DNA of 18,340 nucleotides from DATAPE01 sp036265345 (GTDB lineage Bacteria; Actinomycetota; CADDZG01; WHSQ01), in the NCBI GenBank assembly GCA_036265345.1, contig DATAPE010000228.1, positions 1 through 18,340 on the forward strand, in the 5' to 3' direction. The stretch's first letter is position 1; each line of letters starts with the position of its first letter. The notes under the pieces are model-generated. The model made no database searches. It saw nothing but the letters and a program-made list of their open reading frames with translations, and was not told the DNA's origin. Shown here piece after piece: positions 1 to 7,396 of the stretch. Both the position numbers and the translations under genes were made by a program.

Positions 1-183
1 GATTACGTCGATGATGACAACGTCGGGTACCGTCCGCTCGACGGTTGCGAGCGCGTCCACGCCATCCGAGCCCTCGCCAACGACCTCGATGTCACCTTCG
101 CTCTCGAGCATCGTGCGGATGCCGCGTCGCAAAAGGTCGTGATCGTCGATCAGGACTACGCGTATTTTTTGGTCGGGCTCCAT
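1..183 (-). CDS. NarL/LuxR-family response regulator, N-terminal part (runs off left edge)
   Basis: Only the first 61 codons are present; the gene continues beyond base 1. The translation has the start of a receiver domain: a beta-strand ending in the acidic pair D13-D14 (IRVVLIDDHDLLRRGIRTML) and a second strand, VVIID, whose D59 is the likely phosphoacceptor. The DDHxLxRxG pattern is typical of the NarL/FixJ class, which carries a LuxR-type helix-turn-helix at the C-terminus; that part lies outside the window. The ATG at 183 was chosen because conserved sequence begins just after it. An in-frame ATG at 204 would add seven residues, and neither start has a clear ribosome binding site. The gene is divergent from the small membrane protein at 258. 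The histidine kinase at 511-2559 lies on the same strand but is separated by that small gene and has a HisKA domain, whereas NarL regulators usually pair with HisKA_3 kinases, so partnership is unproven. Confidence 0.85.
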   Translation of the reverse strand, partial: MEPDQKIRVVLIDDHDLLRRGIRTMLESEGDIEVVGEGSDGVDALATVERTVPDVVIIDVI

Positions 184-218
184 CACAAAGATGATATCGA
201 CCATCGAACCAGGCTCTT

Positions 219-225
219 AAGGAGG
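219..225 (+). promoter_or_regulatory. Strong Shine-Dalgarno-like AAGGAGG without a standard start at normal spacing
   Basis: AAGGAGG is a full-strength anti-16S match. The only start-like codon at normal distance is CTG at 231 (five bases on), which is in frame with the small membrane protein. The first in-frame ATG is at 258, 32 bases away. The ATG at 247 is in another frame. Confidence 0.5.
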
Positions 226-257
226 AAGCGCTGACCGGGGACAGAGATGACGCTGCG

Positions 258-497
258 ATGCGCCCGGAGGTCCGCTGGACGCTGGGATGCCTCGTAGCGG
301 CCGCGGCCGTATCCGGACTGGGGATACTCGTATTGCTTGTAGCGATCGCCCTGCAGCCTCCGGCGTGGGTCCAGGTGCTCATCGGTGTCGCACTGGCGGG
401 AGGCGGCGCTTTCCTCGCCTGGCTGGTGGCTTCGGCCCTGGGTCAGTCCCGTGCTCGCCGGGATCGGGAGAGAAGGCACCTGCGCGGCTTGCATTGA
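258..497 (+). CDS. Small two-helix membrane protein, unknown function
   Basis: A 79-residue protein that I do not recognise. It has two hydrophobic segments, about residues 8-32 (LGCLVAAAAVSGLGILVLLV) and 37-62 (VQVLIGVALAGGGAFLAWLV), separated by a short QPPAW turn, and ends in a strongly basic tail (RARRDRERRHLRG). This predicts a helical hairpin with the tail probably in the cytoplasm. The ATG start is uncertain: a strong ribosome binding site at 219-225 points to a CTG at 231 in the same frame, which would add nine residues. The gene is divergent from the response regulator and ends 13 bp from the convergent stop of the histidine kinase. Hydrophobic pattern and basic tail, rather than family resemblance, support it as coding. 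Confidence 0.6.
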   Translation: MRPEVRWTLGCLVAAAAVSGLGILVLLVAIALQPPAWVQVLIGVALAGGGAFLAWLVASALGQSRARRDRERRHLRGLH

Positions 498-510
498 GGC
501 CGCGGCGCGG

Positions 511-2559
511 CTAGTTCGTGGCCGCTGCTCCGCCCTCGACCACGTAGAGGGCCGGGGTTGCGCCCACCTTCGGCAGGCCCGAAAGCTTGATGGGACGCAA
601 GGGAACGCGCAGGCTGAACACAGAACCTTCGGGGCTGGAGCTTTCCAACCACAGATGACCGCCCACCGCGAGGGCGAGCTTGCGGCAGATGTACAGGCCG
701 AGGCCCGTGCCTCCCACCTGGCGCGTCGAGGATTGATCGACCTGGTAGAAGCGATCGAAGATCTTGTCGTGAAGATCTTCGGGGATTCCTTCGCCCTCAT
801 CCTTGATCGAGATGACGGCGCTGGATCCTTCGACTCGGCCCCCGATCGTGATGGTGGAACCCGCACCGGTGTATTTGACCGCGTTGTCGATCAGGTTCGA
901 GATGATCTGGTGAATCATGCTCTCGTCCGTCAGCACCTCGGGGAACCCCTCGGTAAAGTCGATAGTGATCGAGTGCGTTTGTGTGGCGCCGCGGTCTTCG
1001 GCGATCTGTTGTGAGATCGCCGGTAGCGAAATGCTGGCGAGATCGGGAGCATCGCGATCGGCTTCGATCCGGGACACCGTTAGCAGGTCTTCGATGAGAT
1101 TGCGAAGACGGTCGGCCTGCCGATCGATCGTTTCCATGAAGTCCCTCTGCTGGTCGGCCGGCCATACCACGTTCGGCCGGAGCAGCGTCTTGACATAGCC
1201 CTGGATGGAGGTCAGTGGAGTGCGCAATTCGTGGGAGACCGCGGCTACGAAGTCATCCTTCAAGCGGTTCATCTCGGTCAGATGAGCGAGAGATTCCTCG
1301 AGTTGCTCGATCAAGCGAGCATTTTGAACAGACACGCTGGCATGGTTTGCCAGCGTCTCGAAGAGTTTGAGATCCTCGTTGTCAAAGGTCGTCACTTCTC
1401 CGAGTCGGTTGCCGACGGTCATCGTTCCGATAACGGTGCCCTCGCCGTGCAGTGGCGCCACCATGGCGTCGCGCATGCCACGTTCTGCAAAGTGACTCCG
1501 CAGGCGGTCGTTCGTTATGGGCCGCGCCACCAAAACTGCCACGTCCTCGGACGCCACCCGGGCCCATACCCCCTCGGTGGGATCGAGCTCCACTGGAGTC
1601 ATGTATTCGAGATCTCGGTCCGGATCCAAGCTGGTGCGCAGGGCCAGCTCTCCGGGCTCGATGCCGAACAGTGTGATCTGTGCCGCCTCCGCGCGGAACA
1701 TCTTTTGGGCCTGCGTCAACAGCGAGTGCATCGAGGCCTCGAGCTTCAACGATTGTTGAAGCCCCTGGGTCGCTGAATACAGCGACTCCAGACTGTCGTG
1801 CTTCTGACGCTCGGCCGTGTACAAGCGGTAGGTAAGGAACAGCATCACGGTCGGCACGAGCAAGAGCCACGCGGCGGTGGGCTGGCGCCACAGGATCATG
1901 ACCCCGATGAGCGCAAGGCTGGTGTTTGTCACGGTGATGCCCAATGCCATCGCGAGCGCCTGAGGGCGTTGATGCACTTTGAACTCTCCCTCTGACAGGG
2001 AGATTGCGATGAAGATGGCAAGCACGCCGGACCCGGACGCCACGATGGTCGATAGGAAGACTGCGATCCATCCCGTACGACCCAATGGGTTTCCGTGCGC
2101 CACCAGGGTCTGAAAGATGAACGCAGCAGCAGCCGTACCCAAGGCGAGACTTGAAGTGTTGAAGACCAACTTCACAAGCGTTTGACGGCGGTGGTAAGCG
2201 AGCGCCGCCGCGGCGCCGATTATCTGAGCAAGGATCAGACCCTGGGGGCTCGTGAAGAACAGGCCGAGAACAAGCGGAATCTCGCTGAGAGAAAGTGAGT
2301 GCGCCTCGCGACGGAATTGGAAATGGACGACATAGACCTCGGATGCATAAAACAGGATCGCCAGCGTCCACCAGGGGATATGGAAGTCCGAGGCGAGCAA
2401 CACCTGAGAACGCGGCAAGCCCCTGACCAAACCGAAGTAGAAGCTGGCTGCGCCCGCGACCAGGACCGCATTGAGCACCCACACGCGGGTGCCCCCGGGC
2501 GTGCGGAAGAGCGACAGCCATGGCTGCCGCTCGTGCCGCATTTCCGCCTTGTGATCCAT
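511..2559 (-). CDS. Membrane-bound GAF-domain sensor histidine kinase
   Basis: A 682-residue sensor kinase. Residues about 26-245 form an N-terminal membrane domain with roughly seven or eight hydrophobic segments. A linker follows, then a GAF-like domain (about 275-415) and a helical segment. The HisKA dimerisation domain has the H-box SHELRTPLTS with phosphoacceptor H443. The HATPase domain has the N-box SNLIDNAVKYT (554-564), G1 DEGEGIP (587-593), F-box FDRFYQVD (601-608) and G2 GGTGLGLY (616-623), so all catalytic motifs are intact. The N-terminal membrane domain suggests a membrane-associated or small-molecule signal; the ligand of the GAF domain cannot be read. The start at 2559 has AGGAG five bases upstream. 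The gene follows the subtilase by 54 bp on the same strand, so co-transcription is plausible. No response regulator is directly adjacent; the nearest on this strand is the NarL-type fragment at the left edge. The C-terminal ~25 residues after the ATPase fold are unstructured. Confidence 0.93.
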   Translation of the reverse strand: MDHKAEMRHERQPWLSLFRTPGGTRVWVLNAVLVAGAASFYFGLVRGLPRSQVLLASDFHIPWWTLAILFYASEVYVVHFQFRREAHSLSLSEIPLVLGLFFTSPQGLILAQIIGAAAALAYHRRQTLVKLVFNTSSLALGTAAAAFIFQTLVAHGNPLGRTGWIAVFLSTIVASGSGVLAIFIAISLSEGEFKVHQRPQALAMALGITVTNTSLALIGVMILWRQPTAAWLLLVPTVMLFLTYRLYTAERQKHDSLESLYSATQGLQQSLKLEASMHSLLTQAQKMFRAEAAQITLFGIEPGELALRTSLDPDRDLEYMTPVELDPTEGVWARVASEDVAVLVARPITNDRLRSHFAERGMRDAMVAPLHGEGTVIGTMTVGNRLGEVTTFDNEDLKLFETLANHASVSVQNARLIEQLEESLAHLTEMNRLKDDFVAAVSHELRTPLTSIQGYVKTLLRPNVVWPADQQRDFMETIDRQADRLRNLIEDLLTVSRIEADRDAPDLASISLPAISQQIAEDRGATQTHSITIDFTEGFPEVLTDESMIHQIISNLIDNAVKYTGAGSTITIGGRVEGSSAVISIKDEGEGIPEDLHDKIFDRFYQVDQSSTRQVGGTGLGLYICRKLALAVGGHLWLESSSPEGSVFSLRVPLRPIKLSGLPKVGATPALYVVEGGAAATN

Positions 2560-2613
2560 CTGTGCTCCTGAGTTGCTGCCCTTTCCTACCCTCCTGTGCG
2601 AAGAAGTAGCGGC

Positions 2614-4344
2614 CTAGGGAGTCACCACGATAGTCGGGTCGTAATCCCCGCCCCAGCTTGCGCTCGACCAGGTGTTACCGGACCAGGTGTTGCCGGACCA
2701 GGTGTTGCCGGACCAGGTGTTGCCGTTCCACGTTCCTCCGCTCCAGGTGTTGCCGGACCAGGTGTTGCCGCTCCAGGTGTTGCCGTCCCAGGTAGCCCCG
2801 AAGATGTCCTGCTCGCCGGTCAAGATCGACTCCGGACTGAGCCTTGGCTTGAGACCGTCGATGTAGTCGCCGCCGGTTGTTGCGACCTGGGTCACATGAA
2901 GAGAGCCTCGTGCGGCCTCCAGCGATCCCGTGCCGTCCGATGTTGCGAAGTTCTGGCACTCGGTGCAGTCCGGCGTTGGAGTTGACAATGCATCCTTCAG
3001 GTTGATGAGACCGCTGCCCTGAGCAAGTGCGTCTGCTCCTGGAAGCGCCTGGGCGCTGGATGTCAGGATCGCTTTCACTTGATCCGGCGTCAGGTCCGGG
3101 CGCTGCGAGAGCAGCAGTGCCGCCGCTCCCGATGTGACCGCCGCGGCCTCGGAAGTGCCGCTGCCACGGAAGAAGCGAGTTCCCACTTCCCCTGTGCTGC
3201 CGAAGTTGGTGTCGATGTACGAACCCGGATCCCTGAGACTGACGATAGATCGTCCCGGAGCAACCAGGTCGGGGTTGCGGATCCCGTTGCCCCGAGCAGA
3301 GAAGTCCGACACCTCGTCGTCCCCTACCCCGCCGGTCCCCTGGGTGTCTGCAGCTCCCACCGCCAACACGTAGGGGTCTGTGGCCGGGTCGTTGAGCGCG
3401 GAGGTCCCGAACTGAGAGTTGCCTGCGGAGGCAACGACGACCAGACCGAACCTGCGCCACGCGACCTCTGCTGCGTAGGCGAGGGGGTCGATCGTGTAGC
3501 TCTGCTTCGAGTCGGTGCCGAAGCTCAAGTTGAGCACCCGGATGTTGAGTCCGTTGTCGTCCTTGTGCTCGGCGACCCAGTTGATCCCGGCCAGCACCTG
3601 ACTGACATCGACGACGCCGTTGCTGGCGCCAACCTTCACGTTGATGAGGTGGGCGTCGGGGGCGATGCCTACGAACGACGAGCTCTTGGTGTAGTCGTTG
3701 GAGGAGACTCCATCGTCCTTACCGGCGATGATGCCTGCCATATGAGTGCCGTGACCGAACCCGTCGAGGTACTGCATGCCGGGAGCGTTGTTGTCGAGCG
3801 AGAGATCCGGTCCGTGAGTAACCTTTGCGGAGCCGTCGCTGTTCGTGGAGGTCAGCCCGTCGACCGGGACGACGCCGGTGTCCAGCAATGCGACGCCCAC
3901 TCCCTGGCCTGTGAAACCGGCCTTAAAGAACTGGCCCGCTCGGATCGTTCTGATCGTCTGACGCATCGACCCAACATCCGTTGACGCGTCGTAGCCGTCG
4001 GTGGTGCTGTTGAGGTGCACGGGACCGTCCCGATCAACGGAGAAGACGCCCGACTGCTGCCTCAGAGCGGGGATCGAGGAGACGGGAACCTTGGCAGTGA
4101 AGCCGTGGATGATCGAGATCGAGCGCTGGACGCTGCCACCGCCGGTTGTCACGGCCTCTCGGGCGAGGGTGCCGGAGCCGGGCAGCGAGCGCACGATGAC
4201 GGCGACCATCTTCCCGCTTGCCTGGGCGAGGGTCGAACTGCTCGCCGCGGTAGCCAGCATGGTCACCATCAGCAGGCAGGCGGTCGATCCCGCGATGATC
4301 CTGGGCATCCCGCGCTCTGCTGTTCGGATTCCTGAAACTGCCAA
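2614..4344 (-). CDS. Secreted subtilisin-like serine protease (S8) with Trp-repeat C-terminus
   Basis: A 576-residue exported protease. The N-terminus has a hydrophobic signal segment (about 14-40, IIAGSTACLLMVTMLATAAS). An I9-like propeptide region (about 46-112) follows, then the S8 catalytic domain. The triad is visible: D155 in LLDTGV, H198 in GHGTHMAG and S398 in GSGTSEAAA, with oxyanion asparagine N309 in ASAGNS, so the enzyme should be active. After the catalytic fold (to about 452) comes a linker with a CxxC (C460, C463). Ten tryptophans at exact five-residue spacing follow (519-564). The start is TTG at 4344, chosen because GGAGGA lies four bases upstream and the signal peptide follows; the internal ATG at residue 13 is the alternative. 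It is divergent from the M15 carboxypeptidase and upstream of the histidine kinase on the same strand. Substrate is unknown; it likely acts outside the membrane. Confidence 0.95.
   Translation of the reverse strand: MAVSGIRTAERGMPRIIAGSTACLLMVTMLATAASSSTLAQASGKMVAVIVRSLPGSGTLAREAVTTGGGSVQRSISIIHGFTAKVPVSSIPALRQQSGVFSVDRDGPVHLNSTTDGYDASTDVGSMRQTIRTIRAGQFFKAGFTGQGVGVALLDTGVVPVDGLTSTNSDGSAKVTHGPDLSLDNNAPGMQYLDGFGHGTHMAGIIAGKDDGVSSNDYTKSSSFVGIAPDAHLINVKVGASNGVVDVSQVLAGINWVAEHKDDNGLNIRVLNLSFGTDSKQSYTIDPLAYAAEVAWRRFGLVVVASAGNSQFGTSALNDPATDPYVLAVGAADTQGTGGVGDDEVSDFSARGNGIRNPDLVAPGRSIVSLRDPGSYIDTNFGSTGEVGTRFFRGSGTSEAAAVTSGAAALLLSQRPDLTPDQVKAILTSSAQALPGADALAQGSGLINLKDALSTPTPDCTECQNFATSDGTGSLEAARGSLHVTQVATTGGDYIDGLKPRLSPESILTGEQDIFGATWDGNTWSGNTWSGNTWSGGTWNGNTWSGNTWSGNTWSGNTWSSASWGGDYDPTIVVTP
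2653..2799 (-). repeat. 15-bp tandem repeat encoding (S/D/N)G(N/G)TW pentads
   Basis: The 3' end of the protease gene is a tandem 15-bp repeat (plus-strand core CCAGGTGTTGCCGGA), visible over 2660-2800. It encodes pentads mostly reading SGNTW, with variants DGNTW, SGGTW, NGNTW and a final SSASW. Tryptophans fall at residues 519, 524, 529 and so on to 564, ten in all. Copies differ at synonymous and non-synonymous positions, so the array is not a single recent slippage event. The other strand also reads open here, which is a by-product of the repeat. Confidence 0.93.
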
Positions 4345-4431
4345 TATGTCCTCCGGCCTCGGGATACTTTGCGATATCTACGTATTGTCGGTTGCATTGC
4401 CTTACTTCCCAATAGCTAAATATGCCCACAA

Positions 4432-4457
4432 AGGACTAGTTCATAAGAACTAGTCCT
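4432..4457. promoter_or_regulatory. Perfect 11-bp inverted repeat in a divergent promoter region
   Basis: AGGACTAGTTC, a four-base spacer ATAA, then GAACTAGTCCT: an exact inverted repeat. It lies 87 bp upstream of the protease start and 79 bp upstream of the carboxypeptidase start, inside a locally AT-rich stretch (about 4370-4450). A terminator is unlikely between two genes pointing away from each other, and there is no T-run. A dimeric regulator's operator is the simplest reading, but the regulator is unknown. Confidence 0.6.
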
Positions 4458-4536
4458 CAAGCGGCGCAAGGGAACCAGCGCTTTTGGGCCCCGGTCCACA
4501 TTCAAGAAACTTCCACAGGCAGCCGATTACCTCCGG

Positions 4537-5478
4537 ATGAACCGCACCGCGACCTCCCAGTTCCTGGGCGTGGCTGTGGCCTGCCTGCTCGTAGCTCAAG
4601 TGGCGGCTGCCCTGCCAGCCTCGGCCTACTCCTTCTCCCGTTCGCTGCAGCAGGGCGACACCGGCAGGGACGTTAAGGCTCTGGAGGTCCGCGTTGCGGG
4701 GTGGTACCCAAGCCAGAACCAGACCACGATGACTGTCGACGGCCGTTTCACGGCCCACACGGCTATCGCTCTGAAGGCATTTCAGTCTTTCTACGGTCTG
4801 ACCGCGGATGGGGTCGCCGGAACCGATACCTACGCGGTTATGAGCAACATGCTCGATCCGGACGGGTCCACCGTGAACTTCGCGTGGGCCGAATTCAAGC
4901 AGAACTCCAGCCCGAGCTGTTCGGCGAAGGCAAATGCCTATGCGGGGACGTTCGACGGAGGAATGGGCTCACCGGATCGGGTCAAGCGTCACGTGCGCCG
5001 GCTGATGTGGCGGCTCGAGGCACTGAGAGCTAAAGGCGGCGGACACATCATCGGCATCAACTCTGGCTTCCGCAGCATCGACTACAACTCCTGCATCGGA
5101 GGAGCCGGGGGTTCGCAGCACATGTACGGCACCGCCGCCGACCAGAGGATGGCGAATGTGACGAACCACAGTGAGCGTGTTCTCGGGGAGGCTAGCGACT
5201 TCTCGGGCATCGGCTGCTACTCGCAGCTCACTCACAATCATTTCGACATCCGTTTGGAAAACTCTGATCTCCCCTCTTCTCAGTTCTGGTGGTGGCCCAA
5301 GGAGAACGGCCGCGGCCAGGACCTTGATGATGAGAACAAGCCCTGTTGGGGCGAAGGCGCTACCGCTTCCTTACCGGCTCCACCAGGCTCTCGCTCGATG
5401 CCGGAAGTGATGACCCGAGCGCAGGTGATGGCGTTCGCAGCGGCCGGAGAAACGGTCAATCTCGGCACCGGCGACTAG
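4537..5478 (+). CDS. Exported peptidoglycan-binding / M15-type zinc D-Ala-D-Ala carboxypeptidase
   Basis: A 313-residue cell-wall hydrolase. It has a signal peptide (about 1-30, ending LPASA before YSFSR) and a PG_binding_1 three-helix domain (about 36-105, QQGDTGRDVKALE and TVDGRFTAHTAIALKAFQ). An M15-type catalytic domain follows (about 125-250). Likely zinc ligands are H195 and D202 in SQHMYGTAAD and H235 in THNHFDIR; SGFRS (176-180) matches the conserved arginine region of the family. The binding domain followed by catalytic domain is the architecture of the Streptomyces albus G zinc carboxypeptidase, which cleaves the terminal D-Ala of stem peptides. A tail of about 60 residues, including WWW (251-253) and a CW pair, follows. 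No good ribosome binding site precedes the ATG; it was chosen because the signal peptide begins there. The gene diverges from the secreted protease and is followed 9 bp later by a membrane-anchored protein. Confidence 0.9.
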   Translation: MNRTATSQFLGVAVACLLVAQVAAALPASAYSFSRSLQQGDTGRDVKALEVRVAGWYPSQNQTTMTVDGRFTAHTAIALKAFQSFYGLTADGVAGTDTYAVMSNMLDPDGSTVNFAWAEFKQNSSPSCSAKANAYAGTFDGGMGSPDRVKRHVRRLMWRLEALRAKGGGHIIGINSGFRSIDYNSCIGGAGGSQHMYGTAADQRMANVTNHSERVLGEASDFSGIGCYSQLTHNHFDIRLENSDLPSSQFWWWPKENGRGQDLDDENKPCWGEGATASLPAPPGSRSMPEVMTRAQVMAFAAAGETVNLGTGD

Positions 5479-5487
5479 CGTGAGGAA

Positions 5488-6633
5488 GTGCGCCACTCGC
5501 TGATCCTCCCCGTCCTTATCCTGGTGACGGCAGTCGTGGGAGCCGTCTACGTGCTCGGGCTTCGAAACGAACCGGGGGCCCTGCGCCATCCTTCGCCCCC
5601 GCAACAGCCTGGCGGTTCACCGACATGGCCCCGAGGCGCCCGCACTCCGATCGCCTCACCGCCGGCGGTTGCTCCAGGCTCGGTGGCCCTGACCTACCTC
5701 GAGGGCACGCGCATCGTCACGCGGGCTCGAGGGCAGCGTGGCGGTCGCACGATCGCCGATCTGCACACCGCCGACATCTCTGCATCACCGGCCTCCAACT
5801 GGATCGCCTATGTCGCCCCCCAGATCGGCGTGGCTCCCGGCGACGGGGACTTCGTCCACAAGCCCAGGCTGCACTTTCGGAACCTGGCTTCTGGCTCCGA
5901 GCTGAGTATCGGCGTTGGATTCTCACCGCTGTGGGATGGAGCCGGCACGCGCATCGCCTACATGGCGCCCGACAGCCCACGGAGCTGCGATGGCGAGACC
6001 TGCGCCGGGGCCGTGCGCGTGATGGTGGCGGCCCCCGGCCAGCTGGCCCGCCCGATCACTCCGTTTGGACGATTGCACCTTCTGGCCTGGGCGGGCGACC
6101 GGCTGCTGGTCGCGGACGACAAGGACCTTACGCGCACTACCTCGCTTGCGCTGGACGGCTCCGCAGCGTTCTCGATCCCCGTGCCACCCAGCGAGATCTG
6201 GGATGCGAGCCCCGACGGCAGCCTCCTGCTTTCGGTGACGCCCGGCAGGTTGTATTTCACCACTCTCGTCGGAGGGCACACCACGACTGGCGTCCGGACG
6301 GTCTCGCTCGGCTCTGGGATCCTGGGTGACGGCTCGTGGAGCGCTGGCTCCGGGCGCGTGGCGGGGGTTCTAAGGGAGCCTGACGGAAGCGGGCACATGG
6401 CGCTTCTCACGCCGGACCGGGGTCTTTTCCTGGTCGGTGGTACTGAAGGCGCGATGGGCAACGTGGTCTGGGACAGCGCGGGTTCCCGATTCGCCTACGT
6501 GGGAGTGAACGAGGGCCATCGGGGTCGTCTCCAGGCCATGCTGTGCCGCCTCAGACCCGGTGGTCAGACAGTCTGTAAGCCCTGGTTCTCCTGGCTCCAA
6601 GGCGTCTCGTTGCTCAGGCTGACCTCTCCCTAG
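5488..6633 (+). CDS. Membrane-anchored beta-propeller-like (TolB/WD40-type) protein, unknown function
   Basis: A 381-residue protein with one N-terminal hydrophobic segment (about 4-24, SLILPVLILVTAVVGAVYVL). A Pro-rich linker (about 30-65) follows, then repeated motifs typical of TolB-like propeller blades: SPASNWIAYVA, SPLWDGAGTRIAYMA, ASPDGSLLLS, GSWSAGSGRVAGV and VWDSAGSRFAYVG. These (S/W)-x-D-G-x-x-(L/I)-(A/V) blade motifs occur at intervals of 40-60 residues. It is predicted to sit outside the membrane, held by an uncleaved signal anchor. Cysteine pairs (in SCDGETC and CRLRPGGQTVC) could form disulfides. The GTG at 5488 starts nine bases after the carboxypeptidase stop. GAGGAA abuts this codon too closely to be a good ribosome binding site, so translational coupling or a slightly later start is possible. 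Co-transcription with the M15 enzyme suggests a cell-envelope role, but no catalytic residues are visible. Confidence 0.8.
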   Translation: MRHSLILPVLILVTAVVGAVYVLGLRNEPGALRHPSPPQQPGGSPTWPRGARTPIASPPAVAPGSVALTYLEGTRIVTRARGQRGGRTIADLHTADISASPASNWIAYVAPQIGVAPGDGDFVHKPRLHFRNLASGSELSIGVGFSPLWDGAGTRIAYMAPDSPRSCDGETCAGAVRVMVAAPGQLARPITPFGRLHLLAWAGDRLLVADDKDLTRTTSLALDGSAAFSIPVPPSEIWDASPDGSLLLSVTPGRLYFTTLVGGHTTTGVRTVSLGSGILGDGSWSAGSGRVAGVLREPDGSGHMALLTPDRGLFLVGGTEGAMGNVVWDSAGSRFAYVGVNEGHRGRLQAMLCRLRPGGQTVCKPWFSWLQGVSLLRLTSP

Positions 6634-6714
6634 CGTCGCGGTCGGCGTTTGTGACCTAGTGCGCGGGGACCGGCGCGGTACGCCCTGTGAATGATGACGA
6701 TTCGGGCCTTGGGT

Positions 6715-6728
6715 GCAATCCTGATTGC
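6715..6728. promoter_or_regulatory. Short palindrome upstream of the whiB-like gene
   Basis: GCAATC-CT-GATTGC is a perfect 6-bp inverted repeat. Two further G-C pairs lie outside one mismatch (GGT and GCC flanks). It is 120 bp upstream of the annotated whiB-like ATG, in the 214-bp gap after the propeller gene. It could be an operator or part of a 5' leader hairpin; a match this short can also arise by chance. Confidence 0.35.
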
Positions 6729-6847
6729 GCCGATAGAGAGTCTTAGTAGGACCCCTTCGGAGAAATATGCGATAGCTCCCGGTTGTTGAAGCTGGGAGAG
6801 GGGTAGGAGTTTGAGCACCGCTGTAGAGCCACCTGCAGCCCGCGGAG

Positions 6848-7204
6848 ATGACCGGCGGTCGGCTGCAGTCCCAGATGCAGCGACCCCCGATCCTTGCGAA
6901 GGAGGCGAGCGTTCCCTTGTTGGACGCCCGAGAACTTGTTGAGCAACTGGACTGGCAAGAAGAAGGCCTCTGTCGTCAATACAACGTCGAAGTCTTCTTT
7001 GGTCCCGATCAAGCTGAGTCCGAGATCGAAAAAGATACGCGCGAAGAGCATGCGAAGGCCATCTGCCGGCACTGTCCGGTGATGGTGCCCTGTCTCGAAT
7101 TCGCTATGGACACGAACCAGAAGTACGGCATCTGGGGCGGCCTGACCGACCGGGAGCGAGCCTCCCTCAAGCGTCGTCGCGCCCGCTCGCACCGCGCCTC
7201 CTAG
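6848..7204 (+). CDS. WhiB-like iron-sulfur transcriptional regulator
   Basis: A 118-residue member of the Actinomycetota-specific Wbl family. The four cysteines that would ligate a 4Fe-4S cluster are C42, C73, C76 and C82, in the arrangement C-x30-C-x2-C-x5-C (CRHCPVMVPC). They are followed by the G(I/V)WGG turn (GIWGG, 94-98) and a basic C-terminal segment (LKRRRARSHR) used for DNA contact. Wbl proteins bind the primary sigma factor and DNA and respond to redox or nitric oxide through the cluster. The ATG at 6848 has no properly spaced ribosome binding site. An internal AAGGAGG at 6899-6905 precedes in-frame TTG codons at 6917 and 6920, which would give a protein of about 95 residues, closer to typical Wbl length. 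The N-terminal 23 residues are therefore doubtful. The gene stands alone, with gaps of about 200 bp on both sides. Which Wbl subfamily it belongs to cannot be decided by eye. Confidence 0.93.
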   Translation: MTGGRLQSQMQRPPILAKEASVPLLDARELVEQLDWQEEGLCRQYNVEVFFGPDQAESEIEKDTREEHAKAICRHCPVMVPCLEFAMDTNQKYGIWGGLTDRERASLKRRRARSHRAS

Positions 7205-7396
7205 ATCCCACCCTTCTAAGAAGCATCGCGTGGTATCGACACCACTGCCATAGCTAAAGTTGAGGGGCAACCAGCCGAATCACGCACATCGCTGCCTGAG
7301 TCGAAAACCCTCACGGCGTCATCCTGGCGGGGAACCGATTGGCCTTTCCGGTAAATGATTGCTGGCACTGGGCCCCCCGATTGGTATACCTGGTGC

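Noticed and set aside
2596..2985. Plus-strand open frames with PGVAGPGVA- or LPDQV-type repeats opposite the protease 3' end
   Set aside because: They are the reverse reading of the SGNTW repeat array; the minus-strand protease has a full catalytic triad, signal peptide and ribosome binding site.
3079..3984. Long plus-strand open frame of 301 codons
   Set aside because: It lies entirely opposite the protease catalytic domain, has no recognisable motif and reflects high-GC codon bias.
6630..6818. 62-codon minus-strand frame before the whiB-like gene
   Set aside because: GTG start without a ribosome binding site, very basic composition, and overlap with the end of the propeller gene.
7230..7245. 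GTGGT/ACCAC stem after the whiB-like gene as a terminator
   Set aside because: Only five base pairs and no following T-run; not distinguishable from chance.
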